Part shown: positions 16,040-25,024 of the stretch, piece after piece
How the letters are laid out: each line of letters begins with the position of its first letter
How positions within the stretch are numbered: the first letter of the stretch is position 1
Source: UBA8752 sp965657965
GTDB lineage: Bacteria > Bacteroidota > Bacteroidia > Flavobacteriales_D > Sanyastnellaceae
Length of the DNA: 64,000 bases
NCBI GenBank assembly: GCA_965657965.1
Contig: CBFHQM010000002.1
Span: 124,001 to 188,000 of the forward strand
Direction: 5' to 3'
Notes under the pieces: generated by a model
Told to the model about the DNA's origin: nothing
Seen by the model: the letters and a program-made list of their open reading frames with translations, nothing else
The model's database searches: none
Position numbers and translations under genes: made by a program

Positions 16040-18439
16040 ATGAAATCCCCTTTGTCCACCCTTCTCTTGGCCTGTTCCCTTTGCGCCACCTTGTGCACAC
16101 CACAAGCATCACATGCTCAGGACTTTACCCTGAGCGGGCGCGTGATCGATGCTGCCACAGGAGAATACATCCTTGGCGCAACCGTGATTGTGGACGGCGC
16201 CTCCATCGGCACAGCGACCAACACGTTTGGATTTTACAGCCTTTCGTTGCCCTCTGGGGCGACCCGACTCAACTTTTCGTTCATCGGCTACGAAACCAAG
16301 ACAGAAACCATCCAAATGGAGGGAGACGCCACGTTGGACGTGGAGTTGGGCACCAATGTCGTTGCCGTTGCTGCCGCTGAGATCGAAGCCGACAAATCCG
16401 CCAATACAGAAAGCACCGATCTCGGCAAGGTCTCGGTGGGTGTAGAGACCATCAAATCACTCCCCGCATTGCTCGGAGAGGTGGACGTTTTGAAAGTGAT
16501 TCAGTTTCTCCCGGGCATTCAAAGTGCCGGTGAAGGCAACAGCGGATTTTATGTTCGAGGAGGAGGGCCCGACCAAAATCTGGTTCTCGTCGATGACGCT
16601 GTCGTGTACAATGCCTCCCACTTATTTGGGTTTTTTAGTGTGTTCAATCCCGATGCGGTGAAAGACATTGATGTCACCAAAGGCACCATGCCCGCTCGCT
16701 TCGGAGGAAGGGTTTCTTCGGTTCTGGACATTGGTCTCAAAGAGGGCAATGCGCGTGAGCCCATTGTGAGTGGCGGCTTGGGACTCATTAGCTCAAGGTT
16801 GACTGTCGAGGCCCCGATTGTAGAAGACACAGCGAGCTTCATCATCAGTGGCCGGCGAACTTACATCGATGTACTGGCCAAGCCTTTTGTGAATCCCGAA
16901 AGCGCCTTTGCAGGCTCTGGCTACTATTTCTACGATTTAAACGCCAAAGTCAACTGGCGCGCTTCGCGGCGAAATCAATTCTACCTGAGTGGATACTTTG
17001 GACAGGATGTATTTGACTTCCGCTCGAGTGCAGCGGATTTCGGCAGCCGCATTCCTTGGGGCAATGCCACGGTGACCGGAAGATGGAACCACGTGATCAA
17101 CGACAAGGCCTTTCTGACCACAACTGCCACGTACAGCGATTACGAATTCGCATTTGAAGCCCGTCAGGACAGCTTCATTTTTGGATTTAGAAGCGGCATC
17201 GACGACCGTGGCTTAAAGTCCAGACTCACCCTGTATCCAAATGTGCGCCACACCATTCGCGCCGGTGTGGAATACACCTATCACACTTTTCTTCCCACTG
17301 AATTTTACGCCAGCTCAAATGGAATCGACTTTGATTTGGGCGACGCCGTGCGCAACCGCAGCCATGAATTGGGTGTTTACATCGAAGACGAGTTTGACGT
17401 CACCGACGCCCTTCGAATCAATGCTGGCCTGAGGTACAGTGCCTTTATTCAAACCGGACCCTTTACTCGGTATATCCCGTCGACCGAGGACGACCCCTTG
17501 TCTGCGACCACCGCGCCCGAGGAAGTCGTCTACAAATCCGGCGACATTGTTTCTCAACACGGTGGGCTCGAGCCCCGACTTTCTTTTCGCCTCAAAACCG
17601 GCCCAAGAAGCTCCTTCAAGGCGGGCATTGGCCGCAACCTGCAATACATCCACCTCGCCTCTCTCTCTCCAACCTCCCTGCCAGGCGACATTTGGCTGCC
17701 CAGTTCTGACCGAGTAGACCCACAAGAGGGCACGCAAGTATCCGCTGGATGGTTTCGCGACTTTGGTGCCGATCGGAACATTGAATTCTCCCTCGAGGTT
17801 TACCACAAATGGCTCACCAACTTGGTGTCCTACCGCGAGGGCAGTAGCCCCCAAGACAACGTGAGGAACAACGTAGACAACAACCTCGTGTTCGGTCAAG
17901 GAACGAGCTACGGCGCAGAGTTTTTCCTGAAGAGACGCCGTGGAGAATGGACAGGATGGTTGGGCTACACTTGGAGCAAAACCGACCGCGAATTCGCCGA
18001 CCTGAACAACGGCCTCCCCTTCCCTGCCCGGTACGACAGAAGGCACGATTTGAGCCTCATCCTAGAATGGACAGTCGATGACCGCTGGAAATTGGGAGGC
18101 ACGTTCATCTACGGGACAGGCAACGCCATCACCGTCCCCGCCCAACGCTACTTTGTCGACGGTACGCTTCTCGACGTGTATGGACCGCGCAATGGATTCA
18201 GAATGCCCGCCTACCATCGAGCAGACATTGGCGCAACGCACACTCCCCGACCCAAAAAGGGAAAAGTGCGTCACGGACAATGGGTGTTTTCTGTCTTCAA
18301 TCTCTATAACCGTCAGAATCCTTACTTCATTTACTTCGGCAACGATGGAGACCTCTCAGAAGGCACGTTGGACGTGCAGGCTTACCAAGTGAGCTTGTTC
18401 CCCATACTTCCCTCCGTGACCTGGAACTTCAAGTTCTAA
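16040..18439 (+). CDS. TonB-dependent receptor with carboxypeptidase-regulatory-like N-domain
   Basis: 799 residues from the ATG at 16040; the open frame further upstream is antisense to the divergent gene. Signal peptide about 1-27 (ends ASHAQ). A CarboxypepD_reg-like beta domain (FTLSGRVIDAATGEYILGATV to about 110) precedes a plug domain with FYVRGGGPDQNLVLVDDAVVYNA and MPARFGGRVSSVLDIGLKEG. A 22-strand barrel ends in the aromatic strand PSVTWNFKF. It takes up a ligand across the outer membrane with TonB energy. No SusD partner gene follows, which argues against a polysaccharide locus. A weak TATTTCA lies just upstream. Confidence 0.93.
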   Translation: MKSPLSTLLLACSLCATLCTPQASHAQDFTLSGRVIDAATGEYILGATVIVDGASIGTATNTFGFYSLSLPSGATRLNFSFIGYETKTETIQMEGDATLDVELGTNVVAVAAAEIEADKSANTESTDLGKVSVGVETIKSLPALLGEVDVLKVIQFLPGIQSAGEGNSGFYVRGGGPDQNLVLVDDAVVYNASHLFGFFSVFNPDAVKDIDVTKGTMPARFGGRVSSVLDIGLKEGNAREPIVSGGLGLISSRLTVEAPIVEDTASFIISGRRTYIDVLAKPFVNPESAFAGSGYYFYDLNAKVNWRASRRNQFYLSGYFGQDVFDFRSSAADFGSRIPWGNATVTGRWNHVINDKAFLTTTATYSDYEFAFEARQDSFIFGFRSGIDDRGLKSRLTLYPNVRHTIRAGVEYTYHTFLPTEFYASSNGIDFDLGDAVRNRSHELGVYIEDEFDVTDALRINAGLRYSAFIQTGPFTRYIPSTEDDPLSATTAPEEVVYKSGDIVSQHGGLEPRLSFRLKTGPRSSFKAGIGRNLQYIHLASLSPTSLPGDIWLPSSDRVDPQEGTQVSAGWFRDFGADRNIEFSLEVYHKWLTNLVSYREGSSPQDNVRNNVDNNLVFGQGTSYGAEFFLKRRRGEWTGWLGYTWSKTDREFADLNNGLPFPARYDRRHDLSLILEWTVDDRWKLGGTFIYGTGNAITVPAQRYFVDGTLLDVYGPRNGFRMPAYHRADIGATHTPRPKKGKVRHGQWVFSVFNLYNRQNPYFIYFGNDGDLSEGTLDVQAYQVSLFPILPSVTWNFKF

Positions 18440-18444
18440 CTTCG
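18437..18444 (+). promoter_or_regulatory. -7 box (TAACTTCG) overlapping the receptor stop codon
   Basis: TAACTTCG begins with the TAA stop of the TonB receptor gene and ends 4 nt before the ATG at 18449. Confidence 0.5.
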
Positions 18445-18448
18445 CACC

Positions 18449-20341
18449 ATGGGCGCGCTCGCGGCACTGAATCCATTTTTCTGGAAATACCGTGGAAGAC
18501 TCGCATTGGGTTTTCTGTTTGTCTTTTTGACCAACGCCTTCTCTGTGTTCGCCCCTGTGGTGATTGGCGAAGGAATCAACGCACTGCAGGACGCTTACAC
18601 GCGCTATCTCTCCCCACTTTCCGCAGGCGAAGACCCCAGCGTGGTATTTGATGGGTCGAGCATCGAACTTCCCGAGACCTTGAGCGCCATCGCTGCATGG
18701 ATGGGCAGAACTGAAAGCGCTTTTGGCCCAATGGCCTCCAAGGACGACGTAATTGTGGCCATCTCCGCCATTGCGGCCCTGCAAGCGCTCTTGTACCTCT
18801 TGGCGTATTTCATGAAAGGGGTGTTTTCGTTCATGACCCGACAAACCATCATTGTGATGAGCCGGTTCATCGAATACGACCTCAAAGCCAGCATCTACGA
18901 ACAATACCAGCGCCTTCCATTGGCCTTCTACAAACAGAACGCTACTGGAGACTTGATGAACCGGATTTCGGAAGACGTATCCAAAGTCAGAATGTACCTC
19001 GGCCCCGCGGTCATGTATGGGTTGACGTTGGTGACCATGATGTTCTTGACCGTGGGCGTCATGCTCAGAATCGACCCTGTGCTCACCATGTGGTCCCTTG
19101 CTCCTCTTCCCTTTATGAGCTTCGGCGTCTATCAAGTCAGCGCTCGGATTCATCAAAAGAGTGATGCCGTTCAAAAACAGCAAAGCCTGCTGAGTTCCAT
19201 GGTGCAACAGGCCTATTCTGGCATTCGGGTCTTGGTGGCACACCGCAGAGAACACCGCGCAGAACAGCGGTTTGCGTCTCAGGCTGATCAATACAAAATG
19301 AGAACATTGGACTTGGTCAAAGTCGACGCTCTCTTCATGCCCATCATCGTAATGCTTGTGGGCTTGAGCACCATTCTGACCATTTATGTTGGGGGTCTTC
19401 GGGTCTTGTCTGGGGACCTTGAGTTGGGCCACATCTTTCAATTTGTTTTTTATGTCAATTTGCTGACATGGCCCTTTGCCTCTGTAGGATGGGTGACCTC
19501 TTTGGTGCAAAAAGCAGCGGCAAGTCAAGCCCGCATCAATGCCTTTTTGGAGGTTGAACCCGACATCAAAGACGGCGACTTTCCGAGCCGCCAATTGAAG
19601 GGGCGAATTGAATTCAAAAATGTGAGCCTGACCTATCCGGATTCAGGCATTGTGGCCCTCAAAAACGTCAGCTTTGCGCTGGAACCCGGACAAACCTTGG
19701 CTGTGATTGGCCGGACGGGCAGCGGAAAAAGCACCCTGGCCCAAATGATTGCACGGCTGTACGACCCAACCGAAGGCACCGTAGAAATCGATGGGACACC
19801 GCTGCCACATCACGCCCTGAAAGGGCTTCGATCTGCCATTGGCTATGTCCCACAGGATGTCTTTTTGTTTTCGGACTCTATCCGCGCCAACATCGCCTTT
19901 GGGGTCGACCACGCAGACCACGTCCAAGTGGAGCAAGCAGCGAAAGACGCCGATGTCCACGACAACATTGTGGGGTTTGCCGACGGCTACGAGACCCTTC
20001 TCGGCGAACGAGGCGTGAATTTGAGCGGTGGACAGAAACAACGGATTTCAATTGCCCGCGCCATTCTACGCGCGCCTCGCATCCTCATTTTTGACGATTG
20101 TCTCTCGGCTGTCGACTCCGAAACTGAAGCCAACATTTTAGGCAACTTGCGGCGCATCATGAAGGGCAGAACGTCCATTCTTGTGTCCCACCGGGTCTCC
20201 ACGGTAAAGACTGCCGACCTCATTCTGGTGATCGATGAAGGACACATTGTTGAGCGTGGAAACCACGATGAACTCTTGGCCGCCAGAGGCCTCTATTCAG
20301 AGCTCAACCAGAGGCAACAAAGATCAGAAGCGGACGATTGA
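18449..20341 (+). CDS. ABC exporter half-transporter (MsbA/MdlA-like, permease-ATPase fusion)
   Basis: 630 residues. A six-helix transmembrane domain (about 15-330) is followed by a nucleotide-binding domain with Walker A GRTGSGKST (about 420), signature LSGGQKQR (about 524) and Walker B ILIFDDCLSAVD (about 547). The residue after the Walker B Asp is Asp instead of the catalytic Glu, as in MdlA and YheI-type subunits that often act in heterodimers. No partner half-transporter gene is adjacent. A lipid or drug export role is plausible; the substrate is unknown. Confidence 0.92.
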   Translation: MGALAALNPFFWKYRGRLALGFLFVFLTNAFSVFAPVVIGEGINALQDAYTRYLSPLSAGEDPSVVFDGSSIELPETLSAIAAWMGRTESAFGPMASKDDVIVAISAIAALQALLYLLAYFMKGVFSFMTRQTIIVMSRFIEYDLKASIYEQYQRLPLAFYKQNATGDLMNRISEDVSKVRMYLGPAVMYGLTLVTMMFLTVGVMLRIDPVLTMWSLAPLPFMSFGVYQVSARIHQKSDAVQKQQSLLSSMVQQAYSGIRVLVAHRREHRAEQRFASQADQYKMRTLDLVKVDALFMPIIVMLVGLSTILTIYVGGLRVLSGDLELGHIFQFVFYVNLLTWPFASVGWVTSLVQKAAASQARINAFLEVEPDIKDGDFPSRQLKGRIEFKNVSLTYPDSGIVALKNVSFALEPGQTLAVIGRTGSGKSTLAQMIARLYDPTEGTVEIDGTPLPHHALKGLRSAIGYVPQDVFLFSDSIRANIAFGVDHADHVQVEQAAKDADVHDNIVGFADGYETLLGERGVNLSGGQKQRISIARAILRAPRILIFDDCLSAVDSETEANILGNLRRIMKGRTSILVSHRVSTVKTADLILVIDEGHIVERGNHDELLAARGLYSELNQRQQRSEADD

Positions 20342-20344
20342 ACG

Positions 20345-22384
20345 TCAGCAATTGTTGCCCAGCAGACTCAGGATAATCAGAAGGTCTGAGGACCCGACGT
20401 GCTGGTCGTAATTCAAGTCGGCCTCGAACCAACCGATGTCCCCAAAGAAATTCAAGAACCCCAGCAGGTCTTGAATGCTCACAACGTCGTCGTGATTCAG
20501 GTCACCCGGGCAACCACCATCGAGTTGCTCAAGGCCCAAGATGTAGCCATTGCAGTCGTTGTCCACCCCCGACAACGTGGGCTCTGCTCCAGGGTAAATG
20601 GTCGCGTCGAGATCATTGCAATCCGGACCCATTTGGTAAATGGCCGATGCTGGCGGAGTACAAGACTCGAAAACAGTTGACCCAGCCAAACCATCTCCGT
20701 CGAGGTCCAAGTAGAAAGGGATCGACTCCCCATCCTCATCTATGCTTTGATCACAATCGTTGTCCACCCCATCACACGCATCAAGCCGACCTGGATGAAT
20801 GCTGGCGTCGTTGTCGTTGCAATCCCCACCAACGTGTGCGTAACCTGGAGCTGAATTGCATCCGTAGACTGCGCCATCGTAGACCCCGTATCCATCTCCA
20901 TCGACATCGGGATAGTGCACCGCATTGTCCACCACATTCACAAACACGCGGTACGCATGGACGACACCACTGCCCGATGCTGTAACGGTCATCCCCTCGA
21001 TACCGGACCAGCCAAAACCGGCGAAATCAACGGTATAGGTCCCGGGTCCCGGCAGGCTGTCGACCGACGCGTAGGTGACGTTGTCGGGCAAATGCAATGC
21101 CACAGGCCCCGAAATGCAGTCGTCCAACGTCACGAGAAGGTGAAGGGTGTCCGATGGGCACACCGCGGGAAATTCGGGCCACATCCGCATGAAGCTGGTC
21201 CGAATCAAAAACAAGCCTTCCGTTTGATCCGACACCGCAATGGTTCCCGACTTAAAATACGGATAGTTGCTCCAGCATCCTTCAAAACCGGGCCCATCCA
21301 TCTCGGGCTGCGTATCGAAAAACGCCTTGGGAGACAACATTTGATCGGCTGCTTCGTCAAACTCAAACAACCTCCATCCATCGCGATAGTTGCTCTCGGA
21401 AACAAAGCCCCCCATGGTGTAGAGATTGTGATCGGTGGCCTCTGTGCCCAAATCCTCTGCTGAAACAAGTGAAGGATTATCCAAGTCTTCTATATCATAG
21501 ACGTAGGTCGTGGTGCCCGAAACAAGCCCTTCTGTTTCATCCGACTCGTCTCCGAGCAAAAAATAGCGTTGGTCTTGGGTCATCCACCCCTGATGGATGT
21601 AGCCAAAGGGCATATGGCCTGCGGAGGACAATTCCTGTATGTCAGTGGGGTCGGTGACATCGAGAACGCGAAAAACACTCTCACAGCACACCAAAGCAAT
21701 GCGATGCCCTTGGTACGCGATATCGGGGCCATTGTACATCACCACTTGGGCATCGTGAACGTACCCTTCACTCCAACTGCCCGCCAGAACCGGTGCCTCC
21801 GGGTTGGCAAAATTGTAGACCAGAAGCCCTTCAATCGCGTTGGGACCACAAACGAACACCAACGAATCTTCATTGGCCACAGCCACGTTGTGTGCCTTAG
21901 AAAAACCCGCCACCAGTGTATCGGTGGAAAAGGTGATGGGCGCAGCCATCGAAGTGAAATCACGCAACCGGGTCAAATCAAAGACCTGGAGCCGCGAGCT
22001 CACAGCTTCGCTGACCACCACCATGTGATGACCGACCACTTTGATGTCGCGCCACAAACTGTTGGCCAATCCTGTGGTACTCAAGTTCCCCACAATTCGC
22101 GGTGTCGTGGGGTTGGTCACCTCAATGATCCACGTGCCATCTCGCTTCCCGAGCAAGACATACTCTCGGTTGTCTTCTGGATCCGTCCAACCCCAAACAT
22201 CATTGGCATTGAATCCGCCCGTATCCATGTTTGGAATTTGGGCCATCAATTCCACCTTTTCGCATGGCCATTGACCTTCGAGCCAACCGTTGATGCACTT
22301 GCCCTGAGCAACCACGTCCCCCATCAGCGCAAAGCATGCGCTGAGCAGAAAAAAGCGAGCAAGGAGGGAACAAAAAGCGTGCAC
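20345..22384 (-). CDS. Secreted choice-of-anchor-B protein with MopE-type and dockerin-like C-terminal repeats
   Basis: 679 residues, GTG start. Signal peptide about 1-27. The N-terminal two-thirds (about 30-400) match the choice-of-anchor B family, a beta-propeller-like fold with repeats such as GTWIIEVTNP and SRLQVFDLTRL. Then come MopE-like metal-binding motifs (DVDGDGYG, GGDCNDNDASIHPG, CDGVDNDCDQSIDEDG, DLDGDGLAG, GPDCNDLDATIYPGA) at about 490-615. The last about 55 residues hold two EF-hand-like units, GDLNHDDVVSIQDLLGFLNFFG and ADLNYDQHVGSSDLLIILSLLG, resembling dockerin type I. There is no standard type IX Por domain, so these repeats may serve for surface attachment. TATCTTTA lies 16 nt upstream of the start. 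Confidence 0.85.
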   Translation of the reverse strand: MHAFCSLLARFFLLSACFALMGDVVAQGKCINGWLEGQWPCEKVELMAQIPNMDTGGFNANDVWGWTDPEDNREYVLLGKRDGTWIIEVTNPTTPRIVGNLSTTGLANSLWRDIKVVGHHMVVVSEAVSSRLQVFDLTRLRDFTSMAAPITFSTDTLVAGFSKAHNVAVANEDSLVFVCGPNAIEGLLVYNFANPEAPVLAGSWSEGYVHDAQVVMYNGPDIAYQGHRIALVCCESVFRVLDVTDPTDIQELSSAGHMPFGYIHQGWMTQDQRYFLLGDESDETEGLVSGTTTYVYDIEDLDNPSLVSAEDLGTEATDHNLYTMGGFVSESNYRDGWRLFEFDEAADQMLSPKAFFDTQPEMDGPGFEGCWSNYPYFKSGTIAVSDQTEGLFLIRTSFMRMWPEFPAVCPSDTLHLLVTLDDCISGPVALHLPDNVTYASVDSLPGPGTYTVDFAGFGWSGIEGMTVTASGSGVVHAYRVFVNVVDNAVHYPDVDGDGYGVYDGAVYGCNSAPGYAHVGGDCNDNDASIHPGRLDACDGVDNDCDQSIDEDGESIPFYLDLDGDGLAGSTVFESCTPPASAIYQMGPDCNDLDATIYPGAEPTLSGVDNDCNGYILGLEQLDGGCPGDLNHDDVVSIQDLLGFLNFFGDIGWFEADLNYDQHVGSSDLLIILSLLGNNC

Positions 22385-22400
22385 AATGTGAATTCTCCCC

Positions 22401-22408
22401 TAAAGATA
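22401..22408 (-). promoter_or_regulatory. -7 box (TATCTTTA) for the choice-of-anchor-B gene
   Basis: Minus-strand TATCTTTA, one change from the consensus, 16 nt before the GTG at 22384. Confidence 0.45.
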
Positions 22409-22507
22409 CGAATTCATCGTCTATTTTACGCGTTTCGTCGAAATGGGCGCGCAAAACATCTGCGAACCCGGATGAACCGATTGTGACCTTTATCGGTTAT
22501 CCCAAGG

Positions 22508-23494
22508 ATGAAGGACGATGGCGGACCCGTGGTGTTCCCCAAAAGGGCATTGCTGACTGGCGCAACTGGACTGGTTGGAAAGGCACTCGTGGAGAAAATC
22601 CGGACGATGTCTCCCCAAACTGAAATCCACATCCTCACCCGGTCACCTGAGCCCTCCATTCAGATCGGACGTGACCACGTCAGGGCCTTCCAATGGGCCC
22701 CATCCAAAGGGCATATCGACCCCGCAGCCGTCGCAGGCGTAGACTGTGTTATCCACCTCGCTGGAGAAACTGTGGCGCAACGTTGGTCTCCCTCTGTTCG
22801 CAGCAACATCCGCACCAGCCGCATTGCCGCCCTCGATCTCATTCGATCGGAATGCGAGAAACAACAAACTGCCCCCCGGGTCCTTTCGGCGAGCGCCATC
22901 GGAGGCTACCCCTCGAACAACGCAGTGCAAAACGAGCAAAGCCAATTTGGAGAGGGATTCATAGAAGACGTGGTCAGAGACTGGGAGCAAGCCGTTCGCC
23001 AACTGGGCGAATTGGGTGGGGGAAACGTCTGCTTGCGCATTGGTTTGGTTCTTTCTCCTCATGGCGGCGTTCTGGAGCGCCTTCTCCCCTTGTACAAATT
23101 CGGACTAGGTTCTCCTTTGGCTCCAGGCACCCAATGGCAGAGTTGGATTCACATCCATGACCTCACAGATTTGTTTGTCCACGCCATGCTCCATCCAAAA
23201 TGGTCCGGGGCATACAATGCCGTGAGCCCTTATCCTGTCCAACAAAAAGACTTTAGTCAAACTTTGGCCAAGGCCTTATCCCGCCCTCACTTTTTACCCG
23301 CCGTACCCCGACTCGCCTTGCAACTTCTGTTCGGCGAAGCGGCCCATGCCTTGTTGGCCTCCCACCGCATCTCACCCCAGCGCACACTGGCCTCGGGTTT
23401 TGTTTTTGAGCATCCTGAATTGGGTGGCGCACTGAACGCTCTCTTAAGTCCGAACCCTGAATCTGACATCCCAAACCGCAAAGCGACACATTAG
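22508..23494 (+). CDS. TIGR01777-type NAD-dependent epimerase/dehydratase (YfcH-like)
   Basis: 328 residues. An N-terminal Rossmann fold with ALLTGATGLVGKALVE (about 14-29) and DCVIHLAGETVAQRWS is followed by ASAIGGYP (catalytic Tyr region), and a C-terminal DUF1731-like part: FLPAVPRLALQLLFGE and HRISPQRTLASGFVFEHPEL. The family is an extended short-chain dehydrogenase with unknown substrate; in plants a homologue acts in plastid division. It is divergent from the choice-of-anchor-B gene. Confidence 0.88.
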   Translation: MKDDGGPVVFPKRALLTGATGLVGKALVEKIRTMSPQTEIHILTRSPEPSIQIGRDHVRAFQWAPSKGHIDPAAVAGVDCVIHLAGETVAQRWSPSVRSNIRTSRIAALDLIRSECEKQQTAPRVLSASAIGGYPSNNAVQNEQSQFGEGFIEDVVRDWEQAVRQLGELGGGNVCLRIGLVLSPHGGVLERLLPLYKFGLGSPLAPGTQWQSWIHIHDLTDLFVHAMLHPKWSGAYNAVSPYPVQQKDFSQTLAKALSRPHFLPAVPRLALQLLFGEAAHALLASHRISPQRTLASGFVFEHPELGGALNALLSPNPESDIPNRKATH

Positions 23495-23525
23495 CACCAA
23501 AAAAAATCGACATCGGCTTGAACAA

Positions 23526-23640
23526 GAGGTGGGCCTCGATGTTGTTATTCCGTCCCCGAACGAGGGGCTCATGATCAGTAAGGTGTTAATGATCACGTTT
23601 GATTTGCTGACGGCCTGGGCACAAACCCGGGCCGTCTCAT
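23526..23640 (+). other. Stretch of consecutive hairpins ending in a terminator-like stem
   Basis: Between the epimerase and photolyase genes lie, in order, GAGG-TGGG-CCTC (23526-23537), CCCC-GAACGA-GGGG (about 23554-23567), paired TGATCA sites (23572-23577 and 23590-23595) and a strong 11-bp stem (23609-23619 with 23626-23636, one wobble) followed by TCATTTT. It could be the terminator of the epimerase gene plus a leader or small RNA. A 33-codon ORF at 23571-23672 overlaps it and ends in ATGA with the photolyase start. Confidence 0.4.
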
Positions 23641-23668
23641 TTTCCAGAAAATCGCATCCCCCTCTTGC

Positions 23669-25015
23669 ATGAAACCCATTGTTCTCTTTTGGCACCGCCG
23701 GGACCTCCGAACCCACGACAATGTCGGACTGGCCGCGGCACTATCGTCTGGGCATCCCCTCGCTGGATTCTTTTGTTATGACCGCAGCATTCTGGACCTC
23801 CTTCCCTCTGAGGACCGCAGGGCTGGCTTCATTCACAACGAAATTCAGCGTGTCGGGGAAGAATACCGCAGTGCGGGCGGCACCCTCCTGACCCAGTATG
23901 GCACGCCGCTCGACACATTAAAGGACACGGTTAAGCGTCTGGCTGAGGATGGTTGGGTGGTGAAGGCCATTCATGCCAACCGCGATTACGCCCCTTATCC
24001 TGTGCGCCGAGACCAAGAAGTAGCCAACTGGTGCGTGACGAAGGACATCCAGTTTCAAACCCATGACGACCATGTGGTGATGCCGCCAGAGACCGTGCTC
24101 AAGGACGACGGACTGCCTTATACAGTCTTCACACCTTACAGCAAGAAGTGGCACAAAGCACTGGAAGCCGCCAAAAACGACCCGCTGGCAGAGGCAAAAG
24201 TGAATTTTTCTAATCGCCTTGCTCCACTCGCCTCTCCATGGGAAAACCGGCCCACTTTGACCGAAATGGGATTTGAATCGACTGCAGCCGATCCTTCGGG
24301 ATGGTCTGCATTTGAGCTCAGGACACCCGACACTCGCGTGCTGGAGAAATACGCTGAACAACGAGACACACCGAGCATTGTCGGCACCGCACGCATGAGC
24401 CTGCACCTTCGTTTTGGCACAGTATCGGTTCGATCCTTGGCCAAAAAGGGATTCAAAACCAGCGAGAAGTGGCTCACCGAGCTGATTTGGAGGGAATTCT
24501 ATCAAGCCATACTGCACCACTTCCCCCACAGTGCATCCGACGCCTTCCGCGCCAAATACGACCGCATCCCTTGGCGCCACGACGACGCCCATTTTGCTGC
24601 GTGGTGTGCGGGAAAGACCGGTTATCCAATGGTGGATGCGGGAATGAGGGAACTCAATGCCACAGGGTTCATGCACAACCGAGTCAGAATGGTGGTGGCC
24701 AGCTTTTTTTGCAAGCACTTGTTGCTGGACTGGCGTCTGGGAGAACGCTATTTCGCCGAAAAGTTGCTCGACTTTGAACTCGCCTCCAATGTGGGGGGAT
24801 GGCAATGGGCGTCGGGCAGCGGATGTGATGCCGCGCCATACTTCCGGGTCTTCAACCCCGAGAGTCAACTCAAGAAATTTGACCCCACTGGCGCCTATGT
24901 CCGAAAATGGGTGCCCGAGTGGGGCACGCCGGCCTACCCCGCGCCCATTGTGGAGCACAAAATGGCACGTCAAAGGGCCATTGACACTTACAAAGCCGCC
25001 CTCGCTGGGGCCTAA
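23669..25015 (+). CDS. phr: Deoxyribodipyrimidine photolyase (cryptochrome/photolyase family)
   Basis: 448 residues. It repairs UV-induced cyclobutane pyrimidine dimers using FADH and light. The N-terminal antenna domain begins MKPIVLFWHRRDLRTHDN; the C-terminal FAD domain has ELIWREFYQAILHHFP, the flavin-contact stretch GYPMVDAGMREL, FMHNRVRMVVASFFCK and NVGGWQWASGSGCDAAPYFR. These match CPD photolyases rather than DASH cryptochromes. The light-exposed habitat this suggests fits a surface-water bacterium. The end is followed by a -7 box on its stop codon for the CoA-transferase gene. Confidence 0.95.
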   Translation: MKPIVLFWHRRDLRTHDNVGLAAALSSGHPLAGFFCYDRSILDLLPSEDRRAGFIHNEIQRVGEEYRSAGGTLLTQYGTPLDTLKDTVKRLAEDGWVVKAIHANRDYAPYPVRRDQEVANWCVTKDIQFQTHDDHVVMPPETVLKDDGLPYTVFTPYSKKWHKALEAAKNDPLAEAKVNFSNRLAPLASPWENRPTLTEMGFESTAADPSGWSAFELRTPDTRVLEKYAEQRDTPSIVGTARMSLHLRFGTVSVRSLAKKGFKTSEKWLTELIWREFYQAILHHFPHSASDAFRAKYDRIPWRHDDAHFAAWCAGKTGYPMVDAGMRELNATGFMHNRVRMVVASFFCKHLLLDWRLGERYFAEKLLDFELASNVGGWQWASGSGCDAAPYFRVFNPESQLKKFDPTGAYVRKWVPEWGTPAYPAPIVEHKMARQRAIDTYKAALAGA

Positions 25016-25020
25016 CTTCG
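25013..25020 (+). promoter_or_regulatory. -7 box (TAACTTCG) overlapping the photolyase stop codon
   Basis: TAACTTCG starts with the TAA stop of phr and ends 4 nt before the ATG at 25025, the same arrangement as at 18437. Confidence 0.5.
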
Positions 25021-25024
25021 GGGC

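Noticed and set aside
18356..19594. Long open frame (about 412 codons) antisense to the ABC exporter
   Set aside because: Composition rich in His, Gln and Lys without any fold pattern, fully antisense to a motif-complete gene; a by-product of GC-rich codon use.
23918..24973. Antisense open frame of about 351 codons in the photolyase gene
   Set aside because: Cys/His-rich translation without family pattern; the plus strand encodes complete photolyase motifs.
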